Source of the DNA: Asaia bogorensis
Lineage (GTDB): Bacteria; Pseudomonadota; Alphaproteobacteria; Acetobacterales; Acetobacteraceae
Direction of reading: 5' to 3'
Assembly: GCA_945869965.1 (NCBI GenBank)
Contig: CAMBRC010000001.1
Coordinates: 62,001 to 126,000 of the forward strand
DNA length: 64,000 nt
Both the position numbers and the translations under genes were made by a program. The notes below the pieces were generated by a model that worked only from the letters and a program-made list of their open reading frames with translations, had not been told where the DNA came from and did no database searches. Positions within the stretch are counted from its first letter, which is position 1. Each line of letters opens with the position of its first letter. Positions 43,074 to 51,653 of the stretch are shown here, piece by piece.

Positions 43074-44657
43074 TCAGCCTGGCGCGCGGTCACCTGGCGC
43101 CAGCGATAGCGGCACCCATTGCAGGCCCTCGCCGGTCTGCACCAGCATCAGCACGGAGCGGCGGTTGGCCTTGCGGACCTTCTCGACACGGTCCTGGACA
43201 TCAGCCGGGGTGATGACTTCCTCTTGCTGCACCTCGATGATCACGTCACCGGGCTTCAGGCCCTTGTCGGCGGCCGGGGTGCCCTGAAGCACGCCGGTGA
43301 TCAGGACGCCCTTCTGATCGGCACCGAGCTGGAAGCGCTCGCGCGTCTCCGGTGTGATCGGTGCGAGGCGCAATCCGAGTCCGGCCAGTTCCATCGGCTG
43401 GGTCGGCGCGGGCTTGTCCGCCGGCGCCGCTGCAACGCGCTGGTCGTCGGGGAGTTCGCCCACCTTGGCCTGGAGCGTCACTTCCTTGCCGTCGCGCCAG
43501 ACCACCACCGGCACCAGCTTGCCGATCTCGGTGTCGGCGACGATGCGCGGCAGGCTGCGCATGTCGCGCACGTCCTGGCCGTTGAACTTGGTGATGATAT
43601 CACCGTTGCGGATTTTCGCGGATTCCGCCGGGCCGCCGTCGGTGACACCAGCGATCATCGCACCGCTGGGTTCCTTCAGGCCGACGCTCTCGGCGATATC
43701 CGGGGTTACCTGCTGGATGCGCACGCCGAGCCAGCCGCGGCGGGCGCGGCCGAAATCGCGCAGCTGGGCGACCACGTTCTTGGCCAGGTTGGCGGGGATC
43801 GAGAAGCCGACGCCGACCGAGCCGCCAGTCGGCGAATAGATCGCGGTGTTGATGCCCACCACCTCGCCGGCCATGTTGAACAGCGGTCCGCCCGAGTTGC
43901 CCTTGTTGATCGCGGCATCGGTCTGGATGAAGTTGTCGTACGGCCCCTGCTGGATATCGCGCCCGCGCGCCGAGACGATGCCGGCGGTCACGGTGCCGCC
44001 GAGCCCGAAGGGATTGCCGATGGCGAGCACCCAGTCGCCGACCCGCGCGACATCGGAATCACCAAACGGTACCGCAGGCAACGGCTTTTCGCTCACCACC
44101 TTGAGGATCGCGATGTCGGTCCGCTCGTCCTTGCCGACCAGGGTCGCCTTGAGCGTGGAGCCGTCGTGCAGGGTGATGGTGATCTCGTCGGCGCCATCGA
44201 TCACATGGTTGTTGGTGACGACGACGCCGGAGGGGTCGATGATGAAGCCGGACCCCAGGCTTTGCGACCGGCGGGTTGGCGCGTTGCGCTCGCCGCGCGG
44301 TGCCGGGTTGGCGCCGGGCGGGCTGCCTGGCGGACGGTTGCGCTCCATGAAGTCGCGGAAGAACCGCTCGAAGGGAGAGCTGGGCGGAAACTGCGGCATC
44401 TCCGGGCTGCCGCGATCGCCACGGGCGGCGACGGTCTGGCTGGTGGAGATGTTGACCACCGCAGGCAGCAGTTTCGCGGCCAGATCGGCGAAGCTTTCTG
44501 GCGCCGAACGGGCCTGAGCGATAGCGGGGAACACCGGCAGGACCGGCACGGCGAAGGTCAGTGCCAGCGCGGCAATCCCGGCCCGCACCAATGTGCCGCC
44601 ACAACGCGGACGGGCGGCGGGGAAAACGTCTGCTGGCTGCATGAACGGAAACCCCAT
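43074..44657 (-). CDS. degP: DegP/HtrA-family periplasmic serine protease
   Basis: The 527-residue protease-chaperone has an N-terminal hydrophobic signal ending near AIAQA. The trypsin-like triad is His in VVTNNHVI, Asp in DERTDIAILK and Ser in GNSGGPLF. Two PDZ domains follow (GVTDGGPAESAKIRNGDIIT and GTPAADKGLKPGDVI). It degrades misfolded envelope proteins. Start 44657 is the best of several; 44642 is also possible. It lies downstream of hflK-hflC in the same direction, a common arrangement in this class. Confidence 0.93.
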   Translation of the reverse strand: MGFPFMQPADVFPAARPRCGGTLVRAGIAALALTFAVPVLPVFPAIAQARSAPESFADLAAKLLPAVVNISTSQTVAARGDRGSPEMPQFPPSSPFERFFRDFMERNRPPGSPPGANPAPRGERNAPTRRSQSLGSGFIIDPSGVVVTNNHVIDGADEITITLHDGSTLKATLVGKDERTDIAILKVVSEKPLPAVPFGDSDVARVGDWVLAIGNPFGLGGTVTAGIVSARGRDIQQGPYDNFIQTDAAINKGNSGGPLFNMAGEVVGINTAIYSPTGGSVGVGFSIPANLAKNVVAQLRDFGRARRGWLGVRIQQVTPDIAESVGLKEPSGAMIAGVTDGGPAESAKIRNGDIITKFNGQDVRDMRSLPRIVADTEIGKLVPVVVWRDGKEVTLQAKVGELPDDQRVAAAPADKPAPTQPMELAGLGLRLAPITPETRERFQLGADQKGVLITGVLQGTPAADKGLKPGDVIIEVQQEEVITPADVQDRVEKVRKANRRSVLMLVQTGEGLQWVPLSLAPGDRAPG

Positions 44658-44739
44658 GAGTGACCGCACCAATGTGGGCGGCGGCCCGCGGTGCCGCAAG
44701 TCGTCCGCCCGGGAGGTGGCGAAGCCTTCATCCGAATGT

Positions 44740-44784
44740 CAGGCGATCGAGAACCGGGGACGGAGCCCGATCCTCGATCGCCTG
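44740..44784. other. Inverted repeat between hflC and degP
   Basis: CAGGCGATCGAG (44740-44751) and CTCGATCGCCTG (44773-44784) are exact reverse complements of 12 bases with a 21-base loop. The location downstream of hflC and upstream of degP suggests an attenuating or RNA-processing hairpin, or an operator for degP. There is no T-run on the minus strand. Confidence 0.7.
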
Positions 44785-44792
44785 AGTCGGCA

Positions 44793-45695
44793 TCAGCGGC
44801 TCGCGGGCGCGGCGGCGCCAGTCCCCGTAGGCGTTGGCGGATCACGCAGCAGTTTGAGGAAGCCCTCTCCGGAGGTCATCACCAGCCTAGAACCGCCGCT
44901 GGCAAAGGATTCGCGATAAGCCTGAAGGGTCCGCCACACCTGGAAGAAATGTGGATCGCGGTTGAAGGCCTCGGCATAGATGGCAATCGCCTGGCCTTCG
45001 CCCTCGCCGCGCACCTTGTCCGCGGTGCCGCGCGCCGTGGCCAGCACCACGGTGCGTTCGCGGTCGGCTTCGGCGCGGATGCGTGCCGCGGCCTCAGCCC
45101 CTTCGGCGCGTGCCTGGGCGGCAACGCGCTGACGTTCGGACTGCATGCGTTGCAGAATCGCCTGGGTATTGCCCGGCGGCAAATCGGCACGGCGGATGCG
45201 TACATCGTCGACCGCGACGCCGAAATTGCCCATTTCGACGTTCACCTGGTCGCGGATGCGCTGCATGATACGGCCACGATCCGACGACAACACGTTCAGC
45301 AGCTGCTCATTGCCCAGCACGCGGCGCAGCGCCGAGGAGACCACCGAGTTGAGGCGCACGCGGATGCCGCTCTCGGTCGGCCCAACCGCCTGGAAATAAC
45401 GCAACGGGTCGGTGATACGGTAGCGCGTGAAGCTGTCCACGATCACGCGGCGCTGGTCGCCAAGAATCACCTCCTCGGAGGGGTGATCATAGTCAAGCAA
45501 CCGGCGATCAAAGCTTATCACCGTTTGGATAAGCGGCACTTTCACGTGCAGCCCCGGCTCGTTGATCACGCGCACAGGACTGCCGAACTGGGTGATCAGC
45601 ACCTGTTCGGTCTGCTCGACGACAAACAGCGAGGAGGCGGCGATGAGGCCGGCCACCACGACGGCGGCCAAGCCGGCAGTCGCCAGGCGGTTCAT
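44793..45695 (-). CDS. hflC: HflC, modulator of FtsH protease
   Basis: The 300-residue SPFH-domain membrane protein has one N-terminal transmembrane helix (TAGLAAVVVAGLIAASSLFV, residues 6-25). The SPFH core has EQVLITQFGSPVRVI and a coiled coil, and ends in the family feature FFQVWRTLQAYRESF. With HflK it forms a large ring that restrains FtsH. Its ATG overlaps the hflK stop (ATGA), indicating coupled translation. Confidence 0.95.
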   Translation of the reverse strand: MNRLATAGLAAVVVAGLIAASSLFVVEQTEQVLITQFGSPVRVINEPGLHVKVPLIQTVISFDRRLLDYDHPSEEVILGDQRRVIVDSFTRYRITDPLRYFQAVGPTESGIRVRLNSVVSSALRRVLGNEQLLNVLSSDRGRIMQRIRDQVNVEMGNFGVAVDDVRIRRADLPPGNTQAILQRMQSERQRVAAQARAEGAEAAARIRAEADRERTVVLATARGTADKVRGEGEGQAIAIYAEAFNRDPHFFQVWRTLQAYRESFASGGSRLVMTSGEGFLKLLRDPPTPTGTGAAAPASR

Positions 45696-46981
45696 CGTGT
45701 TGCACCCCGCGCCGGGGAGGCAGGTGCCGGCGTCGTGCCCGGCGTGCGTCCAACATCGCCCAGCGGCAGGAACGGCACCACACCCTGCAGCCGGTCATCC
45801 ACGATGATCGACGGCGTGGTGCTCAGGATGGTTTGCATGGTTTCCAAATATAGGCGCTGCATGGTCACGTCCTTTGCCGCCTCATAAGCACGCAAAACCG
45901 ACAGGAAGCGTTGGGCCTGGCCGGTCGACTCGGTGACCGAGACCTGTCGCGCGCCCTCGGCTTCGGCCACCAGCCTGGCGGCATCGCCACGTGCGCGTGG
46001 CACGATGTCGTTCTGGTAAGCGTCGGCCTCGTTGCGCGCCCGGTCAGCATCAGTGCTGGCGCGCTGCACATCGCGGAAACTCTCGATCACCGCTTCCGGC
46101 GGATCGACCTTCTGCAACTGCACCTGGGTGATGTCGACGCCGGCCTTGTAGTTGTCCAGGATCGCTTGCACGCCCGCCCGCACATCGGTTTCAATGCGCG
46201 CGCGCGCATCGGTTAGCGCCGGCTGGATCGGCGTGCTGCCGATCACCTCGCGCATCACGCTTTCGGCTGCGGCCTTGATCGTGATCTCCGGCGAACGGTT
46301 GTTGAACAGGAAATCGCCGGCATTGCGGATGCGCCAGAACACCGCGAAATTGATATCAATGATGTTCTCGTCGCCGGTCAGCATCAGGCTCTCCTCCGGC
46401 AGGTCGCGCAGCCCGCCAGCACTCGAGCGCAACGAGCGGATGTCGGTCGGCCGGGCCTCGCCGCCGGGCGAGGTGAAGCCCACCTCCACGCGGTTGATGC
46501 GCGTGACCGCCGGGCGCAACACGCGCTCCACCGGCCATGGCACATGATAGTTCAGGCCCGGCAACGCGCTGCGGTTGACCGCGCCGAAGCGCAACACCAC
46601 ACCCTGTTCGTCGGGCTGTACCCGGTAGAAGCCGCTTCCCAGCCAGACGATCCCGGCCAGCGCCGCCGCAATGGCCAATCCCCGGCCACCACCAAGCAGC
46701 GACGGCATGCGCGTACCGCCGCCACCGCCCGGCATCGCGCCGCGGAACATCGATTGGACCTTGGCGATCAACTCGTCGAGGTCGGGCGGCTGGCCGCCAC
46801 CCCCACCACCAGACGGTCCGCGTTGACCGCCGCCGCCCCAGGGGCCCTGCGGGCCTTGCGGACCATTGTCACGCGGGCCGCCACCCGGTGGTGTGCCCCA
46901 GGGGCCGCCGCCGCCGCCGCTCCCCGAGTGGACGACCGAAAAGTCGCCCGCATCGATGCGGCCGTTCGAAGTGGAAGTCAT
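45692..46981 (-). CDS. hflK: HflK, modulator of FtsH protease
   Basis: The 429-residue partner of HflC has a Gly/Pro-rich cytoplasmic N-terminus (residues 18-65), a transmembrane helix near residue 105 (LAIAAALAGIVWLGSGFY) and an SPFH domain with EQGVVLRFGAV and INFAVFWRI. A coiled coil ends ARRLYLETMQTIL-like in QRLYLETMQTIL. The family-typical Gly-rich start supports ATG 46981. It is divergent from the Mrp-type gene, leaving about 130 bases for promoters. Confidence 0.95.
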   Translation of the reverse strand: MTSTSNGRIDAGDFSVVHSGSGGGGGPWGTPPGGGPRDNGPQGPQGPWGGGGQRGPSGGGGGGQPPDLDELIAKVQSMFRGAMPGGGGGTRMPSLLGGGRGLAIAAALAGIVWLGSGFYRVQPDEQGVVLRFGAVNRSALPGLNYHVPWPVERVLRPAVTRINRVEVGFTSPGGEARPTDIRSLRSSAGGLRDLPEESLMLTGDENIIDINFAVFWRIRNAGDFLFNNRSPEITIKAAAESVMREVIGSTPIQPALTDARARIETDVRAGVQAILDNYKAGVDITQVQLQKVDPPEAVIESFRDVQRASTDADRARNEADAYQNDIVPRARGDAARLVAEAEGARQVSVTESTGQAQRFLSVLRAYEAAKDVTMQRLYLETMQTILSTTPSIIVDDRLQGVVPFLPLGDVGRTPGTTPAPASPARGATR

Positions 46982-47113
46982 GGGCGTGCAGGGCTCCTGA
47001 AATCGCGTTTCCGCGGATGTGCGGGTGGGGCCATTGGCACGCGGGGTTGAACCCGCCATATCCCTGGCATGACACGCCTGCATATTGACTGGGTACGAAG
47101 GGTTTTCAAGCGC

Positions 47114-48250
47114 ATGATCGAACCAACGCCCGCATCGTTGCGCGAGGCACTCCGCAGCGTGACCGATCCGGCCAGCGGCAAGGACATTGTCGCGGCCGGT
47201 CTGGTCGATGGAATCGAGGTAAAGCCGGGCCCGCACGGCGTGTTGGTGCAGGTCAGCCTGTTGACTGACCGCGCGCAGGCCCAGGCCATGGAACCGGTCC
47301 GCCAGCAGGTGGAAAAGCTGCTTGGAGGGCAGCGTGGGGTGCAGAACGCCGCCGCGGTGCTGACGGCGCACAAGATGGCGGCGCACAAGGTGGCGCCGCC
47401 GGCGGCACCGGCGGCAGGGGGCCATGACCGGGCGGCGGCCGAGAAACTCGTGCTGTTGCCGCAGGTGCGCCACATTGTCGCGGTGGCCTCTGGCAAGGGA
47501 GGCGTCGGGAAGTCGACGGTGGCAGTCAATCTCGCCGTCGCACTGGCCCGCCAGGGGCTGAAGGTCGGCCTACTGGATGCCGACATCTATGGCCCGAGCC
47601 TGCCGCGCATGCTCGGCCTGGCACGCAAGCCCGAAGTGCGCGGAGACCGGATGATCCCGCTCGACGCCTGGGGGCTGAAGGCAATGTCGATCGGCTTCCT
47701 GGTTGATGAGGCCACCGCCATGGTTTGGCGCGGACCGATGGTGATGGGCGCGCTGGAACAGATGATGGGGCAGGTCGAGTGGGGGGCCTTGGATATCATG
47801 ATCGTCGACATGCCGCCCGGCACCGGCGACGCCCAGCTGACAATGGCCCAGCGGGTGACCATGACCGGCGCGGTCATCGTCTCCACGCCGCAGGACATCG
47901 CCCTGCTTGACGCCCGGCGCGGCGTGAAGATGTTCCAGCAGACCCGGGTGCCAGTGCTCGGGCTGGTTGAAAACATGAGCTTTTTTTGCTGTCCGAATTG
48001 CGGACATCGCACCGAGATTTTCGGCCATGGCGGTGCGCGGGCCGAGGCGTCGAAGCTGGGCGCCGAATTCCTGGGGGAAATTCCCTTGTTGCTCGACATC
48101 CGCACCGCCGCCGATGCCGGCACGCCGATCGTGGCCAGCGCGCCCGATAGCGAGGGTGCGCGCGCCTATACGCTGCTCGCTGCCCGGGTTTGGGACAAGG
48201 TGCAGGGGGATGGGGCCAAGGCGGCAGGGCCGCGCATCGTCATCTCCTGA
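47114..48250 (+). CDS. apbC: Mrp/NBP35/ApbC family Fe-S cluster carrier ATPase
   Basis: The 378-residue protein has an N-terminal MIP18-like domain (LREALRSVTDPASGKDIVAAGLV) and a ParA-type ATPase with the deviant Walker A ASGKGGVGKST. The segment IVDMPPGTGDAQLT follows, and CPNCGH supplies the two Cys ligands for a bridging Fe-S cluster. It loads clusters onto apo-proteins such as those encoded nearby by fumA and queG. Start 47114 gives the family-typical N-terminus; ATG 47069 would add 15 unusual residues. Confidence 0.93.
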   Translation: MIEPTPASLREALRSVTDPASGKDIVAAGLVDGIEVKPGPHGVLVQVSLLTDRAQAQAMEPVRQQVEKLLGGQRGVQNAAAVLTAHKMAAHKVAPPAAPAAGGHDRAAAEKLVLLPQVRHIVAVASGKGGVGKSTVAVNLAVALARQGLKVGLLDADIYGPSLPRMLGLARKPEVRGDRMIPLDAWGLKAMSIGFLVDEATAMVWRGPMVMGALEQMMGQVEWGALDIMIVDMPPGTGDAQLTMAQRVTMTGAVIVSTPQDIALLDARRGVKMFQQTRVPVLGLVENMSFFCCPNCGHRTEIFGHGGARAEASKLGAEFLGEIPLLLDIRTAADAGTPIVASAPDSEGARAYTLLAARVWDKVQGDGAKAAGPRIVIS

Positions 48251-49124
48251 GTTCTGCGTCCGTCTCGACGCCCATCGGCATGCTGCCCTGGGTGCCGCGG
48301 CGGGTGCAGCACAAGCCGGCGGCGACATTGGCACGGGCCAGCGCCTCCGGCAGCGCCATGCCTCGGTCAAGGGCCGCCGCCAGCACGCCGGTGAAGCAAT
48401 CCCCTGCCCCGGTGGTATCCACCGCCGCGACCGGATGCGCCGGCAGACGAACGGTCCCGGCGGCGGTCGCCGCTTCCAGTCCCTGCTCGCCCAGCGTGAC
48501 CACCACATCCACAGCCAGCCGCCCACGCAGCGCCTCGGCCGATGGGCCGCAACTTAGAAGCCCGGCCAGAAACCCCGCCTCGCCTTCGTTGACCACCAGA
48601 AGGTCCAGCGACCGCAGCGCAGCCTCGTCCAGCGCCGCCGCCGGGGCCAGGTTCAGCACGACCCGGCAGCCAGCCGCCCGCGCCCGGCGGATCAGCGCCT
48701 CGGTCTCGGTGCGCGGCACCTCCATCTGCAACAACACCGTCGTCGCCGGGCCCAGCAGGGCGTCCTCGACCTGGGTCTGCCGGGCCGCGAGGTTGGCGCC
48801 GCTGGCAACTGCGATCAGATTGCGACCTTCGGCATCGACGCAGATCGCCGCACAGCCGGTGGCCGCCGCCGCCGTCGCCACCCGGCTGGTGTCCATCGCG
48901 GTCGCGCGCATCAGGCGTAACGCATCCTGTGCCAACGCATCGGCGCCCACGGCGCCGGCGAAGATCACCCGTCCCCCATCGCGCGCCGCTGCCACGGCCT
49001 GGTTGGCACCCTTGCCGCCGGGCTCGATGGTCATGGTGGGGCCCAAAACTGTCTCGCCGGGCACCGGCAGATGCGGCAGCGGGAAGATCAGGTCGAGGTT
49101 GATCGAACCGAAGCAGACAATCAT
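48240..49124 (-). CDS. rbsK: Ribokinase-like PfkB-family sugar kinase
   Basis: The 294-residue PfkB-family kinase has [21 protein letters not shown], the substrate signature [13 protein letters not shown] (residues 37-49) and the C-terminal [15 protein letters not shown] with the catalytic Asp. Ribose is the usual substrate of this subgroup, but no ribose uptake genes are adjacent. Its ATG overlaps the thyX stop (ATGA). The 3' ends of this gene and apbC overlap by 11 bases. Confidence 0.87.
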   Translation of the reverse strand: MIVCFGSINLDLIFPLPHLPVPGETVLGPTMTIEPGGKGANQAVAAARDGGRVIFAGAVGADALAQDALRLMRATAMDTSRVATAAAATGCAAICVDAEGRNLIAVASGANLAARQTQVEDALLGPATTVLLQMEVPRTETEALIRRARAAGCRVVLNLAPAAALDEAALRSLDLLVVNEGEAGFLAGLLSCGPSAEALRGRLAVDVVVTLGEQGLEAATAAGTVRLPAHPVAAVDTTGAGDCFTGVLAAALDRGMALPEALARANVAAGLCCTRRGTQGSMPMGVETDAELRR

Positions 49125-50059
49125 GCTTCGCGACCCAGCGCCGCCATCATCTCCCCCCACTCACGCTTGCTCAGCCCACTGCCCTTCTGTTCCACCGCCT
49201 CGCCCGCCAGCATCTGCTTCACCACAGCCAACATGCCGGCCGAGAGAGTCACCGCGCCCAGTCGGTAGTCGACGAAGGCCGCATGGGTCAGCGGCACCCA
49301 CGCCTTCACCATCTCCAGCATCGCCTCGGCATAGGCGCGGATTTCGTACTGGGCATGCGAATCGGCGCGCAATGACAGGAAGTGCAGCAGGTTGAGCAGG
49401 TCGGTCTTCCAGTACCACTGCGTGTAGGTGTTCAGCGTCAGGTTCATCCGCGCCAGCTCGCGCGCCAGCCCGCGGCGGTCAGGATCGACCGGTGTGCCGT
49501 CTATGCCTTCGTTCAGCATGCTGGCGTAGTGGTCGTAGGTGCGCATGGCATCGCCGCGCAGCAGGTCGAGCACCGAGGCCGCCTCGGCCCCCTCCAGGAT
49601 CTCGCCCCGGCCTTGCCGGTTGCTGGACGACTGGGCGGCGAGATGTTCCGGCGCCGGCAGGTAGAACTCCCGGTCCAGGATCGAGTAGCGCGCCGAGTAC
49701 TCGTTCACATTGGCAGTGCGGTGGCGGATCCACTGACGCGCGATGAAGATCGGCAGCTTCACGTGGAACTTGATTTCGCACATCTCGAACGGCGTGGAGT
49801 GCCGATGGCGCATAAGGTAGCGGATCAGCCCGGCATCCTCGCTGACCCGCCTGGTGCCACGGCCATAGGAGACGCGCGCGGCCTGTACCACCGCGGAGTC
49901 GTCGCCCATGTAGTCGATGACGCGCACAAAACCGTGGTCCAGCACCGGCACGGCGGTGAACAGCATGTCTTCCAGCGCCGGCACGGTGGCGCGTCGCGTC
50001 TCCATGCGCTGTGCCCGCTGGGCCTCGATTTCGGCTAATTGATCGCTCGTGAGTGACAT
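49121..50059 (-). CDS. thyX: Flavin-dependent thymidylate synthase
   Basis: The 312-residue ThyX methylates dUMP using FAD, NADPH and methylene-tetrahydrofolate. The diagnostic RHR-x7-S motif is [11 protein letters not shown], followed by ARYS. Upstream, [15 protein letters not shown] is the conserved FAD-binding part. It is about 50 residues longer than minimal ThyX at the N-terminus, as in other alphaproteobacteria. It is divergent from ssrA and coupled to the downstream kinase gene. Confidence 0.96.
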   Translation of the reverse strand: MSLTSDQLAEIEAQRAQRMETRRATVPALEDMLFTAVPVLDHGFVRVIDYMGDDSAVVQAARVSYGRGTRRVSEDAGLIRYLMRHRHSTPFEMCEIKFHVKLPIFIARQWIRHRTANVNEYSARYSILDREFYLPAPEHLAAQSSSNRQGRGEILEGAEAASVLDLLRGDAMRTYDHYASMLNEGIDGTPVDPDRRGLARELARMNLTLNTYTQWYWKTDLLNLLHFLSLRADSHAQYEIRAYAEAMLEMVKAWVPLTHAAFVDYRLGAVTLSAGMLAVVKQMLAGEAVEQKGSGLSKREWGEMMAALGREA

Positions 50060-50127
50060 GAGGGTCGAGTCCCTTTCATCCGCAGCCCGGACACCCTATA
50101 TTCCGGCTGCCGGCTTGCCGGCTATGG

Positions 50128-50413
50128 TGATAAACGGTGATTGGAATAAGCGTTGTGGACCCGGGGGCAGTGCCCGGCGCCTCCACCAGTCTCGCAGCCG
50201 CGGGAATATGGGGGCGAAACAGGCTCGACACGCGTGGTAAAGACTCATCTTTTGCTCGGCATGGTTCCGCCGTTATCGGGCCGTATCACAAGTGCCAATG
50301 ACAATCATCAGGCGCTCGCTGTCGCTGCATAAGCGATAAGCGCGGTTCGGGGGGCACCGGGCAACAGAAGCCCCCCACTTCCGGCGCGGCGACCCGCGCA
50401 CCATCGGGCGCCT
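50128..50413 (+). ncRNA. ssrA: Circularly permuted two-piece tmRNA (alpha type)
   Basis: The acceptor piece comes first: CCCGG-stemmed T-arm with loop GGCAGTG, then CGCCTCC and an encoded CCA at 50186-50188. About 20 bases later the coding piece begins with GGGGGCG (50210-50216), which pairs with CGCCTCC, followed by the conserved CTCGACACGCGTGGTAAAG. The tag frame at 50294-50332 reads ANDNHQALAVAA then TAA, matching alphaproteobacterial tags that end in AVAA or ALAA. A GGGGGGC/GCCCCCC hairpin (about 50349-50376) lies in the 3' part. tmRNA with SmpB frees stalled ribosomes. Outer ends are approximate. Confidence 0.9.
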
Positions 50414-50460
50414 TCGCACGATGTACTTGCGCGGCCAACAGCACGTCGCCACGCTGCGGC

Positions 50461-50997
50461 ATGTCCAGCTATTGCGCCTTTGCCATCGGCAATCCCATCC
50501 ATGGCCCGTACCACGACACCGAGCACGGCTTCCCCGCGCGCGACGAGGCGGTGCTGTTCGAGCGCCTGTGCATGGAGATCATGCAGGCCGGCCTGTCATG
50601 GGAGATCGTGCTGAAGCGCCGCGCCACCATGCGCGCGGCCTTTGCCCAATTCGAGGTCGACCGCGTCGCCGCCTTTGATGACTCCGACCAGGCACGGCTG
50701 CTCGCCGACCCCGGCATCATTCGCAACCGGCTGAAAGTCCAGGCGATCATCACCAATGCCCGCGTGGTCCAGGGGCTGCGCGGCAGCCATGGCGGCTTTG
50801 CCGATTGGCTGGATGCCCACCACCCTCGCGACAAGCCCGCCTGGGTGCGCCTGTTCCGTCAAACCTTCCGCTTCACAGGCGGCGAAATTGTCGGCGAATT
50901 CCTGATGAGCCTGGGCTGGCTTGCCGGCGCACACGCTGCGGATTGCCCCATCGGCCACCGTATTGTGACCTTAAACCCGCCCTGGCAACACGGCTGA
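50461..50997 (+). CDS. tag: DNA-3-methyladenine glycosylase I
   Basis: The 178-residue TAG-family repair enzyme removes 3-methyladenine from DNA. It shows the conserved PYHDTEHGFPARDEAVLFERLCMEIMQAGLSWEIVLKRR, the DPGIIRNRLKVQAIITNA stretch with the helix contacts, and the C-terminal zinc-site residues in HAADCPIGH. The N-terminus (SSYCAFA) retains the Cys ligand but differs from the usual RCxW start. It lies directly after ssrA. Confidence 0.9.
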   Translation: MSSYCAFAIGNPIHGPYHDTEHGFPARDEAVLFERLCMEIMQAGLSWEIVLKRRATMRAAFAQFEVDRVAAFDDSDQARLLADPGIIRNRLKVQAIITNARVVQGLRGSHGGFADWLDAHHPRDKPAWVRLFRQTFRFTGGEIVGEFLMSLGWLAGAHAADCPIGHRIVTLNPPWQHG

Positions 50998-51092
50998 AGC
51001 AGCCCAACATCGATCGCGGCCTTTCCCGCGCGGCCCCCAGGCGCTATGGGACAACACCGCCGAAGAAGGCGGGCGGTACCGCGAGGCGAGCG

Positions 51093-51632
51093 ATGGAAGA
51101 CGATCCCGACAACACCGGCCCGAGCGCGCCGGAAAGCCTGATGCCCTACGACACCTGGACCGAGCAGGCGATGCGCCGTGTTGCGGTCCAGGCGATCAAG
51201 CACGTGGCGCAGAATGGCTTGCCCGGCGAGCACCATTTTTACCTGACTTTCCGCACTGATGATCCCGGCACGGTGATCCCGCCCCGCCTGCGCGCCCAGT
51301 ATCCGCAGGAGATGACCATCGTGCTCCAGCACCAGTTCTGGGACCTGTCGGTCGAGGAGGGTGATGGCTCGCCCGGCGCCGGGCATGTCAGCATCGGCCT
51401 GTCGTTCGGTGGCGTGCCGAGCATGCTGGTCATCCCGATCGCCGCGATCACCGCCTTCGCCGATCCGCATGTCCGCTTCGGCGTGCGCTTCAGCTACACC
51501 CCGCCGCCCGAGCCGCCGGCGGCCGTGGTGCAGGAAGCCGAAGCTCCCGACGATGCGCCGATCGCCACCGCGGCACCGCAGGTCGTAAGCCTCGATGCCT
51601 TCCGCCGCCGCACGCCGCCGCGCGAAACCTGA
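51093..51632 (+). CDS. sspB: ClpXP adaptor SspB (alpha type)
   Basis: The 179-residue protein matches alphaproteobacterial SspB. The peptide-binding domain has LPGEHHFYLTFRTDDPGTVIPPRL, PQEMTIVLQHQFWDLSV and SIGLSFGGVPSMLVIPIAAITAFADP. A flexible linker and a C-terminal ClpX-docking tail (VVSLDAFRRR) follow. SspB delivers ssrA-tagged proteins to ClpXP. The tmRNA gene is only about 0.7 kb upstream. ATG 51093 is preceded by a weak GAGGCGAGCG. Confidence 0.9.
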   Translation: MEDDPDNTGPSAPESLMPYDTWTEQAMRRVAVQAIKHVAQNGLPGEHHFYLTFRTDDPGTVIPPRLRAQYPQEMTIVLQHQFWDLSVEEGDGSPGAGHVSIGLSFGGVPSMLVIPIAAITAFADPHVRFGVRFSYTPPPEPPAAVVQEAEAPDDAPIATAAPQVVSLDAFRRRTPPRET

Positions 51633-51653
51633 TCCAGCCGACCAGGAGCCCCG

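Noticed and set aside
44657-44699. Longer degP start at 44699
   Set aside because: It adds 14 residues before a normal start with no ribosome site, and weakens the signal-peptide reading.
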